This document shows positions 27,515 through 37,347 of a stretch of DNA of 64,000 bases, one piece after another. Below the pieces are notes generated by a model. That model was not told where the DNA came from. It saw nothing but the letters and a program-made list of their open reading frames with translations, and made no database searches. Within the stretch, counting starts at the first letter, position 1; every line of letters begins with the position of its first letter. Location of the stretch: NCBI RefSeq assembly GCF_036488675.1, contig NZ_CP133148.1, positions 1,736,001 to 1,800,000 of the forward strand, read 5' to 3'. This stretch comes from Sinorhizobium chiapasense (GTDB lineage: Bacteria; Pseudomonadota; Alphaproteobacteria; Rhizobiales; Rhizobiaceae). A program made the translations under genes and the position numbers.

Positions 27515-29196
27515 TACCCCCTGTCACGGAAGCGATTGGTAATCGGATAGCGCCGGTCGCGACCGAAGTTCTTCTTGGTGATCTTCACGCCTGGGGCTGA
27601 CTGCCGGCGCTTGTATTCGGCGATGTAAAGCAGATGTTCGACGCGATGCACGGTCGGTTCGTCATGTCCGCGCGCGACGATTTCCTCCGTGCTCATCTCC
27701 TTTTCCACCAGGCATTCGAGAATGTCGTCGAGCACCGGATAGGGCGGCAACGAATCCTGGTCGGTCTGGTTCGGCCGGAGTTCGGCTGACGGCGCCTTGT
27801 CGATGATGTTCTGCGGAATGACTTCGCCCGAAGGCCCGAGTGCCCCCGGCGGCACGACGCCGTTGCGCCAGCGCGACAGCGCGTAGACCTGCATCTTGTA
27901 GAGATCCTTGATCGGGTTGAAGCCGCCGTTCATGTCGCCGTAAAGCGTGGCGTAGCCGACCGACATCTCGGACTTGTTGCCGGTCGTCGCCACCATCGAG
28001 CCGAACTTGTTGGAGATCGCCATCAGGATCGTCCCGCGCGTGCGGCTCTGGAGGTTCTCCTCGGTGATGCCGGACTCGGTGCCCTCGAACGCATCGGAGA
28101 GCGCGTTGAGGAAGCCCTCGACGGGCTCTTCGATCGCAACGGTGTCGTAGCGGCAACCGAGCGCCTTGGCACAGGCCTCGGCATCCTTCAGCGATTCTTG
28201 CGACGTGTATCGATACGGCAACATCACGGTGCGCACCCGCTCCTCGCCTAGCGCATCGACGGCGAGCGCCGCGCAAATCGCCGAATCGATGCCGCCCGAA
28301 AGGCCGAGCACGACATTCTTGAAGCCGTTCTTGTTGACGTAGTCCCTGAGCCCCAGCATGCAGGCGCGATAGTCCGCCTCGTCGCTCTCTGGTATCCGCG
28401 AATTGAGCCCGTTCTCCGCGGTCCAACCCTCTTCGCCTCGCCTCCATTCGGAGATTGCGACCGCTTCCTCGAATTGGCTCATCTGGAAGGCGAGAGACTT
28501 GTCCGCGTTGAAGGCGAAGCTCGCGCCGTCGAACACCAGCTCGTCCTGACCGCCAAGCTGGTTCGCATAGATCATCGGCAGGTCCGTCTCGATCACCTGC
28601 TTCAGGACGACCTGATGGCGGACATCGACCTTGCCGCGGTAATAGGGCGAACCGTTCGGCGAAAGCAGGATTTCGGCGCCGCTTTCCTTGAGTGTTTCGC
28701 AGACGCCGAGCTCGCCCCAGATGTCCTCGCAGATCGGTATGCCAATGCGCACGCCGCGGAAGTTGACGGGCCCGGGCATTGCACCGGCGTCGAACACCCG
28801 CTTCTCGTCGAACTCGCCGTAGTTCGGCAGGTCCACCTTATCGCGGATCGCGATGATCTTGCCTCCGTCCAGGACCGCAATTGAATTGTGACGGAGCGCT
28901 CCTGCCTGACGGGGAAAGCCGATGACCACGCCCGGGCCTCCATCAGCCGTATCGGCGGCGAACCGTTCGACCGCCTGCAGGCAGGCCTTCAGAAATGCCG
29001 GTTTCAGAACGAGGTCTTCCGGCGGGTAACCGGAAATGAAGAGTTCGGTGAACAGGAGCAAATCGGCGCCCTGGCGCGCCGCGTCCGCGCGCGCCTCGCG
29101 TGCCTTCGCCAGATTGCCGGCGACGTCGCCGACGGTCGGATTGAGCTGGGCCACGGCAATCCGTAGCGTTGAGGGAGCGGCGTTCGGTGCAGTCAT
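27514..29196 (-). CDS. nadE: Glutamine-dependent NAD+ synthase
   Basis: 560 residues in two domains. N-terminal nitrilase-type glutaminase (about 11-270) with catalytic E51 ([13 protein letters not shown]), Lys in the [15 protein letters not shown] segment and Cys in [11 protein letters not shown]-terminal ATP-pyrophosphatase NAD synthase (about 285-560) with P-loop [11 protein letters not shown] and [21 protein letters not shown] motif. Forms NAD from deamido-NAD, ATP and glutamine-derived ammonia. First gene of a coupled pair with the propeller gene. Confidence 0.95.
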   Translation of the reverse strand: MTAPNAAPSTLRIAVAQLNPTVGDVAGNLAKAREARADAARQGADLLLFTELFISGYPPEDLVLKPAFLKACLQAVERFAADTADGGPGVVIGFPRQAGALRHNSIAVLDGGKIIAIRDKVDLPNYGEFDEKRVFDAGAMPGPVNFRGVRIGIPICEDIWGELGVCETLKESGAEILLSPNGSPYYRGKVDVRHQVVLKQVIETDLPMIYANQLGGQDELVFDGASFAFNADKSLAFQMSQFEEAVAISEWRRGEEGWTAENGLNSRIPESDEADYRACMLGLRDYVNKNGFKNVVLGLSGGIDSAICAALAVDALGEERVRTVMLPYRYTSQESLKDAEACAKALGCRYDTVAIEEPVEGFLNALSDAFEGTESGITEENLQSRTRGTILMAISNKFGSMVATTGNKSEMSVGYATLYGDMNGGFNPIKDLYKMQVYALSRWRNGVVPPGALGPSGEVIPQNIIDKAPSAELRPNQTDQDSLPPYPVLDDILECLVEKEMSTEEIVARGHDEPTVHRVEHLLYIAEYKRRQSAPGVKITKKNFGRDRRYPITNRFRDRG

Positions 29197-29445
29197 GAGC
29201 GGGGCCTGTGGGTCTTTTCTCAGCGAAAACTTCTGACGTACGCCCTGTTCTTACCGCATACCGCGACAAAAAACCCACAGCCAATCGCGATCAACTCAAA
29301 AATTCCGAAAATTCTGCATTTCCCGCCCCTTACACGGCGCGGCAACGATCTTTTTGCGCGCGTGGAACTTGCGGCCATCCAAGCTGGTTTAGCCATTCAT
29401 CCCCTGTTCAAGATGACAGTCGTATGACAGTGGGACGACAGATTT

Positions 29446-31386
29446 ATGAAATTGGAGACGCCGTTGGCCAGTATCGATTCCGCCGCCGCGAGACGCTCCC
29501 AGACCTTTATCGATAGGTCTGGGTCTTCCGTCAGAAACGCCAAGGCGCTGGCTGGCACGCGCAGCGCGTTCTTCTCTCTTTTTATGGCTGCCGCTCTTGT
29601 TTTCGCGATCGAACTCATCGTGCGCCAGTCCCTCGCCGAAACCGTTGCCTATTTCATCGACCCCATGCGTCCGGCCTGGACGACGATCGCTGTTTTCTTC
29701 CTGATTCTGCTTGCTGTCGACGCACTCTTTGGCCGCGAGCACAAGGCGGCCCTGCTTGTCGTGCCGCTCGCCATTCTGCCGGCCTTCATCAGCGAGCAGA
29801 AGCAGGTCTTCCTTTCCGATCCGCTTTATCCGACCGATTTCCTTTTCGGCCGGCAGATCATGGAATTGATGCCCGTCCTTGTGAAGGACCGCCCGTGGAC
29901 CGCCGTCGCGGTCGTGGTCGGACTGATCGCCATGATCGCCACCATCGGCCTGCTCCTGCGTTATGCCTGGCGGAACTTTCCCAAGCTGACGCGCAGGGAG
30001 CGTCTCGTTCGCGTCGGCTTTGCCCTGCCGCTGCTCGTCGCCTTCTGGCACATCATGGACTACAACCAGTTCTCGTGGATCCGCGACCGCTTGCGGGTGA
30101 TTCCGATCATGTGGGACCAGACCGAGAACTATCGTCACAACGGATTTGCCCTCGCCTTCGCGATCAACTTGCCGATGGCCAATGTCAACGCGCCGGCGGG
30201 CTACATGGCCGATGCGATCGACCGCATTCCGGTGAAGCCACTGCCTGCCGGAACGACGCATCGCGGCAAGCCGGACGTGATCGTGGTCATGAGCGAATCC
30301 TTCTGGGATCCGACTCGCCTGCCGAACGTGAAGCTTTCGCCCGATCCGATGCCGACGGTCCGTGAACTGCAGGTGGGCAACGTCCTCTCGCCGGAATTCG
30401 GCGGCATGACCGCCAATGTCGAATTCGAGGCGCTGACCGGCTTTTCGAATGCGTTCCTGCCCTATGGCAGCATTCCTTATCAGCAATACATCCGCAATCC
30501 GATCCCCTCGCTTGCAACGTTCTTCCGCAGCGAAGGTTATGTCGCGCGCGCCATCCATCCCTTCCAGGGCTGGTTCTGGAACCGGAACGCCGTCTATAAG
30601 GCCTTCGGCTTCGACGCGTTCCGCTCGGAAGAGAACTTGCCGGCGATGCAGAAGCGCGGGATCTTCGCCTCGGACGAATCGCTGACCAAGGAAATCATCC
30701 GCCAGGCGGATGCCATGGAAGACCCCTTCTTCTTCTTCACGGTGACGCTGCAGGGCCATGGACCCTACGAACCGAACCGCTACGCGAAGAACACGATCAA
30801 GGTCGAGGGCAACCTCCCGGAAGGCGACCGCCAGGTGCTCGCGACCTATGCCCAGGGCATCAAGGAAGCGGACGACAGCCTGAAGATGCTGATGGACTGG
30901 GCGAAGAAACGCGATCGCGAGACGATCATCGTGCTCTTCGGCGATCACCTGCCGCCGCTCAACACGGTCTACACCAACACCGGATACATGAACGACGTGA
31001 CAGCATCCCGCAGGGGCTCGAAGGAACAGATGAAGGCGCAGCATGAAACACCGCTCGTCATCTGGTCGAATAAGACCGGCCCGAAGAAAAACGTCGGGAC
31101 GATCAGCCCGGCCTTCCTTTCCTATCAGATCCTGAAGCAGGCCGGTTACGAGCACCCGTATTACACCGGCTTCCTGGGCAAGGTTTACGACCAGTACCGC
31201 GTTGTCGACCGCTATATGCTGGTCCGCAAGAACGGCAAGGACGTTGCGGAGTGGTCGCGGCAGCCGAAAGTACCCGCATCGCTACGCGATTACCGCTTCC
31301 TCCAGCATGACATCATGTTCGGCAAGCGGTACAGCACGGAACGCTTCTTCAAGTCCCACGCCGAGCTTTTCCCCGCCGGTTCCTGA
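29446..31386 (+). CDS. LtaS/OpgB-like membrane sulfatase-family phosphoglycerol transferase
   Basis: 646 residues. About five N-terminal membrane segments (between residues 42 and 215) are followed by an extracytoplasmic sulfatase/alkaline-phosphatase-fold domain (about 275-580). The metal-bound glutamate lies in IVVMSESFWDP, and T322 in GGMTANVEFEALTG fits the Thr nucleophile of lipoteichoic-acid synthases; further metal ligands lie in FFFTVTLQGHGPY and LFGDHLPPLN. Such proteins move phosphoglycerol from phosphatidylglycerol to glycans. In rhizobia the known acceptor is cyclic beta-1,2-glucan (CgmB type); whether this is that enzyme is inference. A GC-rich hairpin follows. Confidence 0.85.
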   Translation: MKLETPLASIDSAAARRSQTFIDRSGSSVRNAKALAGTRSAFFSLFMAAALVFAIELIVRQSLAETVAYFIDPMRPAWTTIAVFFLILLAVDALFGREHKAALLVVPLAILPAFISEQKQVFLSDPLYPTDFLFGRQIMELMPVLVKDRPWTAVAVVVGLIAMIATIGLLLRYAWRNFPKLTRRERLVRVGFALPLLVAFWHIMDYNQFSWIRDRLRVIPIMWDQTENYRHNGFALAFAINLPMANVNAPAGYMADAIDRIPVKPLPAGTTHRGKPDVIVVMSESFWDPTRLPNVKLSPDPMPTVRELQVGNVLSPEFGGMTANVEFEALTGFSNAFLPYGSIPYQQYIRNPIPSLATFFRSEGYVARAIHPFQGWFWNRNAVYKAFGFDAFRSEENLPAMQKRGIFASDESLTKEIIRQADAMEDPFFFFTVTLQGHGPYEPNRYAKNTIKVEGNLPEGDRQVLATYAQGIKEADDSLKMLMDWAKKRDRETIIVLFGDHLPPLNTVYTNTGYMNDVTASRRGSKEQMKAQHETPLVIWSNKTGPKKNVGTISPAFLSYQILKQAGYEHPYYTGFLGKVYDQYRVVDRYMLVRKNGKDVAEWSRQPKVPASLRDYRFLQHDIMFGKRYSTERFFKSHAELFPAGS

Positions 31387-31560
31387 ATCCCGACGGTCGG
31401 GGCGCCACCCCGACCGTCGCCGTTCAGCAGGCCTCCGCGCCGCAACTGAGCTGGGGCACATACCCGCGTCCTCTCCAATTCAACGCGAAAATGAAGCGGC
31501 GTACGATGCGGTGAAGCTTCGCAACTTATTGGAGTATGAAAAAATTAACCTTTGAGGCGC

Positions 31561-31579
31561 ACCCTGCAAAATGCAGGGT
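31561..31579. other. Perfect 8-base hairpin in the sulfatase-regulator gap
   Basis: ACCCTGCA and TGCAGGGT flank a 3-base AAA. Not part of the mosaic repeats. No T run follows on either strand, so a protein-binding site or RNA hairpin is as likely as a terminator. Confidence 0.5.
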
Positions 31580-31770
31580 ATAGAGATGCAGCGACCGTTA
31601 CTGTTCAGGACCGCTGCGTGCTCCAATCTGGAGTGCTAATACAGTTGCCCTGCAAGCGGCCCGCGATAGAGCGGGACTACGAGAACATGACGAGCTCTCC
31701 GCCAGCTTAGTGTAAATATCCGCCGCTGCGGTGTTCGTGGCGTGGATCTTCGCCTGAAACAAACAATCAA

Positions 31771-31789
31771 CTTGCGCGTTAGGCGCAAG
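31771..31789. other. Inverted repeat upstream of the winged-helix gene
   Basis: CTTGCGC-GTTAG-GCGCAAG, perfect 7-base arms, about 100 bases before the proposed start of the regulator; a possible operator or attenuator. Confidence 0.45.
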
Positions 31790-31889
31790 GTTGAAATGCT
31801 ATTGAATTGTCAGAGCAAGGCTGTGTGTTGCCCGGAACACGCGTCGATTGCCGTGTTCCGTTGCAGCGCCATTGGGGACATGCGCGCAG

Positions 31890-32795
31890 ATGCAGCGGGT
31901 TGCGGGAAAGGGAAGCGTTGAGCAAAAGAGCCCACCGGGTTTCACGGTGGAGGCCTTGCTGCGAAATCCGGAGTTCCGGCCTGCCTTGCAGGTGGGCGCG
32001 CGCAACCTCATCTCGCTGAACGATCTCTTCCCGCGTGTCGCACGCATGGTGGCGGCCCACCAGAAGTGGATACTCACGCACGCGGCCTATGCCCTCCACC
32101 TTGAACGCGACCGCAGCGATCCCGACTCGGGCGTTACGGCGGCGCGCTTGCTGAAACTGATGCGCGAATCCGGCGGGGCGAGTCGGAATACTGCGACTGC
32201 GTTTCTTGCCGAATTGCTCGCCTATAAGCTGCTCCGACCGGCCAGCGGCGGCCGAACCAGGAGGACGCGCCCGCTTGAGCCGACGGAGGTCAGCCAACAT
32301 GCGATGCAGCTCTGGTTCAAAAGCCAGATGAGAACGCTCGACCTCCTGGACGGCGGAACCAGAGTCGAGCGCATTGAGGCCGACATCGCCATTTTCGAAC
32401 GCGCTCAGCCGATTGCCGCACGGCGCCTCCTCGCTGACAGCAAGTGGACGCAGCCTCCACAAGGCGTCGCCGTGTTCGTCTGGTCGGGGTCTGGCGGAAT
32501 ACTGCTCGACGACCTGATGGCGCGCCCGTCAAGCCTTATTCCGGAGAACGGAAGAGTATGGATCAACGTCAACCTGGCGGCACTCGCAGAGCACTACGCT
32601 ATATCGAACACCCATGTCCGCCGCCTGTTTTCGAACGCGGAAAAGTCCGGCCTTATCGGTAGGCCCGATGATGGGACGCGTGGCCAATTCTGGCTAAGCG
32701 AACGGCTGGTCGAGGAATATGCCTTCTGGCAGGCCGTGAAGTTCGAAGCCCTGGCCGGCGCTTTCGATCGGGCAGCGACGACGCCGGGACAATAG
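31890..32795 (+). CDS. Putative transcriptional regulator with two winged-helix segments
   Basis: 301 residues from MQRVAGKGSVEQKS; a TTG at 31848 in the same frame is an alternative start. The first helix-turn-helix lies near residues 95-145 (VTAARLLKLMRESGGASRNTATAFLAELL in part) with a basic wing (GGRTRRTRPLEPTE); the second near residues 220-265 (LAEHYAISNTHVRRLF, then SGLIGRPDDGTRGQFWLSE). This tandem arrangement is that of MarR/Rrf-like rhizobial proteins of unknown role. No metal or ligand domain is visible. It is transcribed alone and is followed by a mosaic repeat. Confidence 0.7.
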   Translation: MQRVAGKGSVEQKSPPGFTVEALLRNPEFRPALQVGARNLISLNDLFPRVARMVAAHQKWILTHAAYALHLERDRSDPDSGVTAARLLKLMRESGGASRNTATAFLAELLAYKLLRPASGGRTRRTRPLEPTEVSQHAMQLWFKSQMRTLDLLDGGTRVERIEADIAIFERAQPIAARRLLADSKWTQPPQGVAVFVWSGSGGILLDDLMARPSSLIPENGRVWINVNLAALAEHYAISNTHVRRLFSNAEKSGLIGRPDDGTRGQFWLSERLVEEYAFWQAVKFEALAGAFDRAATTPGQ

Positions 32796-32798
32796 GCA

Positions 32799-32896
32799 AC
32801 TGCATGCCTCTTTAAATCGTAGCCGATTTAAAGATAAAAACATGCAGCAGTTCAAAGTGCTACAGCGTCTTTTGCGCGTCTGACGAGACGCGGCGC
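32799..32896 (-). repeat. Intergenic mosaic palindrome, copy 6
   Basis: CTGCATGCCTCTTTAAATCG...ATAAAAACATGCAGCAG, then TTCAAAGTGCTACAGCGTC and the TTTTGCGCGTCTGACGAGACGCGGCGCC module. Lies between the convergent regulator and GFA genes. Confidence 0.87.
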
Positions 32897-32906
32897 CGGA
32901 TCGTCG

Positions 32907-33302
32907 TCACGCGCGGCCCTGGTCAAACCTCGGCAGTTCGTCGTCGATATCGTAGTAATCGCCCTTGTCGGCACAATAGATATGATAGCCGGGTTCAAGC
33001 CGCGTCGGCTCCTCGAAGGTGCCCGCAAGAATTGACGTGTAGTCGAGCGCGTCGGCCCTCCAGAAAAGTGCCGATCCACAGAACCGGCAGAAGCCGCGCT
33101 GTGCCTCCGGGCTCGAACGATACCAGGTGACATTGTCCGCGCCTTCGACATCGATATCGTTGTTCTGCACATTCGTGGCGGCGTAATAGAGGCCCGTTTG
33201 TTTCCGGCACTGCGAGCAATGGCAGAAGATGACCTCCCTGAGCTTGCCGCGCGTCTTGAATCGCACAGCGCCGCAAAGGCAGCCGCCCTCATGAATGTCC
33301 AT
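32907..33302 (-). CDS. GFA-family (glutathione-dependent formaldehyde-activating type) protein
   Basis: 131 residues, typical length. The zinc-binding cysteines are C8-x-C10 (GGCLCGAVRF), CHCSQC near residue 27-32 and the CRFCGS pair near residue 72-75. GFA proteins bind zinc and glutathione; the original S-hydroxymethylglutathione synthase activity is disputed, so the reaction is uncertain. Strong ribosome site GGGGGAGGAGAAG just upstream of the ATG. A terminator 40 bases upstream isolates it from aroF. Confidence 0.9.
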   Translation of the reverse strand: MDIHEGGCLCGAVRFKTRGKLREVIFCHCSQCRKQTGLYYAATNVQNNDIDVEGADNVTWYRSSPEAQRGFCRFCGSALFWRADALDYTSILAGTFEEPTRLEPGYHIYCADKGDYYDIDDELPRFDQGRA

Positions 33303-33338
33303 TCTTCTCCTCCCCCTTCTTCAAATTCACGCTCGAAC

Positions 33339-33373
33339 AAAAAAGCCGGGCCAGCTTTATCGGCTGGCCCGGC
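33339..33373 (-). terminator. Rho-independent terminator
   Basis: On the minus strand GCCGGGCCAGC (33373-33363) pairs with GCTGGCCCGGC (33355-33345), loop CGATAAA, followed by TTTTTT. It ends transcription coming from aroF and its repeat, just before the GFA gene. Confidence 0.93.
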
Positions 33374-33417
33374 CCTGTCAAATTCAGATGACACGCCGAT
33401 CGTTCAGAAAATTTGAA

Positions 33418-33521
33418 CTACAGCGCGCGCGTCTGATCAGACGCGCAAGGGACGCTGAAGCACTTTGAATGCTGCATGCTTTTATCCTTAATTCGGCTAC
33501 GATCTAAGGAAACATGCAGCG
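33418..33521 (+). repeat. Intergenic mosaic palindrome, copy 7
   Basis: CTACAGCGCGCGCGTCTGATC...GGGACGCTGAAGCACTTTG and GCTGCATGCTTTTATCCTTAA...GGAAACATGCAGCG. Lies directly 3' of aroF, ahead of the terminator, so it is part of the aroF message. Confidence 0.87.
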
Positions 33522-33539
33522 GGCCTTCTCTTTCTCCGA

Positions 33540-34913
33540 TCAGCCGTTGACGACCATTTTCTTCTCGTCGCGGCCGCCCTTCATGCGCTCGGCAAGCAGG
33601 AAGGCAAGTTCGAGCGCCTGATCCGCATTCAGGCGCGGATCGCAGTGCGTGTGGTAGCGGTCGGCAAGATCGTCGCCGGACAGCGCGCGGGCACCGCCGG
33701 TGCATTCGGTGACATCGTTGCCGGTCATCTCGATGTGGATGCCGCCCGGGTGCGTGCCTTCCGCGCGGTGAATCTGGAAGAAGCTTTCTACTTCCGACAG
33801 GATCCGTTCGAAGGGTCGGGTCTTGTAATTGTTGAGCGTGATCGTGTTGCCGTGCATCGGATCGCACGACCACACGACCTTCTTGCCCTCGCGCTCGACC
33901 GCCCGGATGAGGCGCGGCAGATGCTCGGCGACCTTGTCGTGACCGAAACGGCAGATCAGCGTCAGGCGGCCTGCCTCGTTTGCCGGGTTAAGGAGGTCGA
34001 CCAGTTCCAGCAGGCCGTCGGCGGTCAGTGACGGGCCGCACTTCAGGCCAAGCGGGTTCTTGATGCCGCGGCAATATTCGACATGCGCATGGTCGGGCTG
34101 ACGCGTGCGGTCGCCGATCCAGATCATGTGGCCCGAGGTCGCATACCAGTCACCGGAGGTCGAGTCGACGCGGGTGAGCGCCTGCTCGTAGCCGAGCAGC
34201 AGCGCCTCGTGGCTGGTGAAGAAATCGGTCTCGCGCAGGCTCGGGTGGTTTTCCGAAGTGATGCCGATCGCCTTCATGAAATCCATGGTCTCGGAGATCC
34301 GGTCGGCGAGCTTGCGGTAGCGCTCGGCCTGCGGGCTGTCCTTGACGAAGCCCAGCATCCACTGATGCACGTTCTCAAGGTTGGCGTAGCCACCCATCGC
34401 GAACGCACGCAGCAGGTTCAGCGTTGCGGCGGACTGGCGGTAGGCCATGATCTGCCGCTCCGGATTGGGCACGCGGGCCTCTTCCGTGAACTCGATACCG
34501 TTGATGATGTCGCCGCGGTAGCTCGGCAGCGTCACGTCACCCTGCTTTTCCACGCCCGAGGAGCGCGGCTTGGCGAACTGCCCGGCGATGCGGCCGACTT
34601 TTACGACCGGTTGCTGTGCCCCAAAGGTCAGGACGACGGCCATCTGCAGGAAGGCGCGGAAGAAGTCGCGGATCGTGTCCGCGCCGTGCTCGGCGAAGCT
34701 CTCCGCGCAGTCGCCGCCCTGCAGCAGGAAACCACGGCCCTCGGCGACATTGGCAAGCGCAGTCTTCAGACGCCGTGCCTCGCCGGCAAAGACGAGCGGC
34801 GGATACTTCGCGAGGCGCGTTTCCACTGCCTCAAGCGCTGCGAGGTCCGGATAATCCGGCACCTGCTGAATGGGTTTCTGCCGCCAGCTGTTCGGAGTCC
34901 AAGTCTGTGCCAT
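33540..34913 (-). CDS. aroF: Class II 3-deoxy-7-phosphoheptulonate (DAHP) synthase
   Basis: 457 residues, the plant-like (class II) type. Motifs: [12 protein letters not shown] near residue 65, [16 protein letters not shown] near 105, [17 protein letters not shown] near 155, [23 protein letters not shown] region near 250 and [10 protein letters not shown] near 345, which supply the metal (Cys, His, Glu, Asp) and PEP sites. First step of the shikimate pathway, joining PEP and erythrose 4-phosphate. Monocistronic with its own strong terminator. Gene name follows rhizobial usage; aroG or aroH are synonyms. Confidence 0.95.
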   Translation of the reverse strand: MAQTWTPNSWRQKPIQQVPDYPDLAALEAVETRLAKYPPLVFAGEARRLKTALANVAEGRGFLLQGGDCAESFAEHGADTIRDFFRAFLQMAVVLTFGAQQPVVKVGRIAGQFAKPRSSGVEKQGDVTLPSYRGDIINGIEFTEEARVPNPERQIMAYRQSAATLNLLRAFAMGGYANLENVHQWMLGFVKDSPQAERYRKLADRISETMDFMKAIGITSENHPSLRETDFFTSHEALLLGYEQALTRVDSTSGDWYATSGHMIWIGDRTRQPDHAHVEYCRGIKNPLGLKCGPSLTADGLLELVDLLNPANEAGRLTLICRFGHDKVAEHLPRLIRAVEREGKKVVWSCDPMHGNTITLNNYKTRPFERILSEVESFFQIHRAEGTHPGGIHIEMTGNDVTECTGGARALSGDDLADRYHTHCDPRLNADQALELAFLLAERMKGGRDEKKMVVNG

Positions 34914-35119
34914 TTCATCACCTGTTGTCTGGCGCGGGAGCCCCGCGCACGTCGCGCCTGCCGTCTTGCCGCCCGGTATTCGGATTTCCCTGATCCAAGC
35001 CGTCGCGCCCGCCCCCGAGCCGATGACTTCGCGGATGCGGGCTTATAAACGTTAACATGGGGCTTGGAAAGCCATTCTACCAGAAAACATCGGTGGTCGG
35101 GTGCCGCCTGCAAGCCGGC

Positions 35120-36511
35120 TCAAGCGACCCTTTCGCCCTTTCTGACCCGGTAGGAAGGCTGATACATGGTGACCAGTTCCTCGGAGGCCGTCGGATGTAC
35201 GGCCATGGTGCGATCGAAGTCGTCCTTGGTGCAACCGGCCTTCAGCGAAATTCCGAGCAGCTGCGCCATTTCGCCGGCATCGTGGCCGAGGATGTGTGCA
35301 CCCACCACCTTGCGGTCGGCGGCGTTGACCACAAGCTTCATGATCATCCGTTCCTTCCGTCCCGAAAGGGTCGCCTTCATCGGGCGGAACTCGGCGCGGT
35401 ACACTTCGAGCTCATCGAACTTGCGCGCCGCATCTTCTTCCGTCATTCCGACCGTGCCGATCTCCGGCTGCGAGAAGACGGCCGTCGCGATCAGGTCGTG
35501 ATCCGGCGACGTCGGGTTGTTCTTGTATTCCGTCTCGATGAAGCACATGGCCTCGTGGATCGCCACCGGCGTCAACTGTACGCGGTCGGTCACGTCGCCG
35601 AGCGCGTAGATGCCCGGTGCGCTCGTACGCGAGAAGGCGTCGACGATGATTGCGCCGCGCTCGTTGACCTTGACGCCGGCGTTCTCGAGGCCGAGACCCC
35701 TGGTATTTGGCACGCGCCCCAGGGCGAGCATCACCTGGTCGACGACAAGTTCGCCATGCTTCATCGTCTGGGCGACGCGTCGGCCCTGTGGCTCGGTCGA
35801 TACCGACTGGATGATGTCCTCGCAAAGGATGCGGATGCCCTTCTCTTCCATCGCCGCATGCAGGCCGCGCCTCAGGTCCTGATCGAAGCGAGAGAGAATT
35901 TCCTTGCCACGATAAATCAGCGTCGTCTCGACGCCCAAGCCGTGGAAAATGTTGGCGAATTCGATAGCGATATAGCCACCGCCGGCGATGAGGATCGATT
36001 TCGGCAGTTCGGCGAGATCGAAGGCCTCGTTGGAACTGATGCAGAGCTCGTGCCCCGGAAGCGCATCGTGCGGGCTCGGATGCCCGCCGACTGCGATCAC
36101 GATGCGCTCGGCGGTGACGGTCTTGCCGCTCGCCAGCAGGCGCACCGTGTTGGGGCCTACGAGTTCGGCGCGGGTATCGAGGATTTCGGCGCCGGAATTC
36201 GCGAGCCCCTTGCGATATAGGCCCTCGAGGCGGGAGATTTCCTGTTCCTTGGCCGCGACCAGCTTCGCCCAGTCGAAGCGGCTTTCGCCAACCGTCCAGC
36301 CGAATCCCGCCGCATCCTCGAAATGCTCCGAATATTGCGACGCATAGACATAGAGCTTCTTCGGCACGCAGCCGCGGATGACGCAGGTGCCGCCATAACG
36401 AAACTCCTCGGCGATCGCCACCTTCTTGCCGAGCGCCGCCGCCAGCCGCCCGCTTCTTACGCCACCCGAGCCACCGCCGATCACGAAGAGGTCATAGTCG
36501 AAAGCGGTCAT
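35120..36511 (-). CDS. gor: Glutathione-disulfide reductase
   Basis: 463 residues from MTAFDYDLFVIGGGSGG. FAD loop GGGSGG at residues 12-17, redox-active C43-VIRG-C48 (in GGTCVIRGCVPKK), NADPH-binding Rossmann motif GGGYIAIEFANIF near 174, FAD-aspartate segment YALGDVTD, and the C-terminal catalytic HPTASEEL. Reduces oxidised glutathione with NADPH in the cytoplasm. The frame opens 63 bases upstream but GAGCTC and family length favour this ATG. A terminator separates it from the DUF2059-rpiA genes upstream. Confidence 0.95.
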   Translation of the reverse strand: MTAFDYDLFVIGGGSGGVRSGRLAAALGKKVAIAEEFRYGGTCVIRGCVPKKLYVYASQYSEHFEDAAGFGWTVGESRFDWAKLVAAKEQEISRLEGLYRKGLANSGAEILDTRAELVGPNTVRLLASGKTVTAERIVIAVGGHPSPHDALPGHELCISSNEAFDLAELPKSILIAGGGYIAIEFANIFHGLGVETTLIYRGKEILSRFDQDLRRGLHAAMEEKGIRILCEDIIQSVSTEPQGRRVAQTMKHGELVVDQVMLALGRVPNTRGLGLENAGVKVNERGAIIVDAFSRTSAPGIYALGDVTDRVQLTPVAIHEAMCFIETEYKNNPTSPDHDLIATAVFSQPEIGTVGMTEEDAARKFDELEVYRAEFRPMKATLSGRKERMIMKLVVNAADRKVVGAHILGHDAGEMAQLLGISLKAGCTKDDFDRTMAVHPTASEELVTMYQPSYRVRKGERVA

Positions 36512-36616
36512 GGCGAGCTCCTGAAGTGAAAATCGTATCAGTCGAAAAATGTCGGATTGGAGGATGGGAGGCACGGACCCGCCTCACCCTTCGCCACTGA
36601 TATAGTATTGCGACGC

Positions 36617-36649
36617 AAAAAAAGAAAAGCCCGGATCGCTCCGGGCTTT
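36617..36649 (-). terminator. Rho-independent terminator after the DUF2059 gene
   Basis: On the minus strand AAAGCCCGGA (36649-36640) pairs with TCCGGGCTTT (36635-36626), loop GCGA, followed by TCTTTTTTT. Confidence 0.92.
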
Positions 36650-36677
36650 GTCGATGTGTCGCCAGCCTTGCGGCAAT

Positions 36678-37226
36678 TTACTGCTGCGCCGGAGCGGCGG
36701 TACCAGCGTCGGCTGCAGGTGCTGCCGCGCCGATGGTCGCATCGAGCGACTTGGTCGCGTCATTGGTCAGGTCGCGCGAAACGCCGGCGGCCCAGATATC
36801 GGCTGCCTTCAGCAATTCGCGGGAAGCGATCGGCCCATTGTCCAGCAGCTTCTTGCCGGCCGGCGAGCTGTAGAACTCGGTGATCGCGTTCAGCTCTTCG
36901 ACCGAGAAGGTCTTGGCGTAAATGGTTGCGGCCTCGCGCTCCAGATCCGCACGCCGCGCTGCAAGAGCGAGCGCCTTCTCGTCGACCGTCGCGGTGATCA
37001 ATTCCTGGTGGTTCGGCGAGGACTGGATCAGCGTATTCTTCAGTCGCTCGGCCAGACGCGGCAGAATGTTGTCGAAAGTGTTGGTCACGCCAAGCGCTGC
37101 GATGGTCGCGCGGGCCGTCTTGATCTGATCTTCGGTCACGTCCTGGGCGCGAACCGCCGGAACCGAAACCGAAACGAGAACGGCGGCAGCTGCGAAAGTG
37201 CGGGCAAGACCTGTGAGTTTCTTCAT
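36678..37226 (-). CDS. Periplasmic DUF2059 protein
   Basis: 182 residues from MKKLTGLARTFAAAAVL, with a clear signal peptide cut after AVRA (about residue 27). The DUF2059 domain follows (about 90-150: SVEELNAITEFYSSPAGKKLL with the conserved YxSPxGK), helical and of unknown function. The tail (AAPAADAGTAAPAQQ) is Ala/Pro-rich. The frame opens 117 bases earlier but that part lacks a signal peptide. Downstream of rpiA in the same direction (121-base gap), ending in a strong terminator. Confidence 0.88.
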   Translation of the reverse strand: MKKLTGLARTFAAAAVLVSVSVPAVRAQDVTEDQIKTARATIAALGVTNTFDNILPRLAERLKNTLIQSSPNHQELITATVDEKALALAARRADLEREAATIYAKTFSVEELNAITEFYSSPAGKKLLDNGPIASRELLKAADIWAAGVSRDLTNDATKSLDATIGAAAPAADAGTAAPAQQ

Positions 37227-37347
37227 TGTTATCCATGCTCCTGTGTTGGCACCTGTCGCCCGGCCGATCGCCGCCGCCAGGCAGACATGTGCGGAAATCC
37301 TATTTTCTGCGCCGTCCGCAACGCTTCGTCGAAGCGGCGGCATCGGC

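Larger units (their letters stand above)
31387..31889. other. Intergenic region with three hairpins, no gene seen
   Basis: 503 bases between the sulfatase gene and the winged-helix regulator. Holds three perfect inverted repeats: CGACGGTCGGGG/CCCCGACCGTCG (31391-31419), a likely transcription end without a T run; ACCCTGCA-AAA-TGCAGGGT (31561-31579); and CTTGCGC-GTTAG-GCGCAAG (31771-31789). Open frames here are short and lack ribosome sites. Confidence 0.55.
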
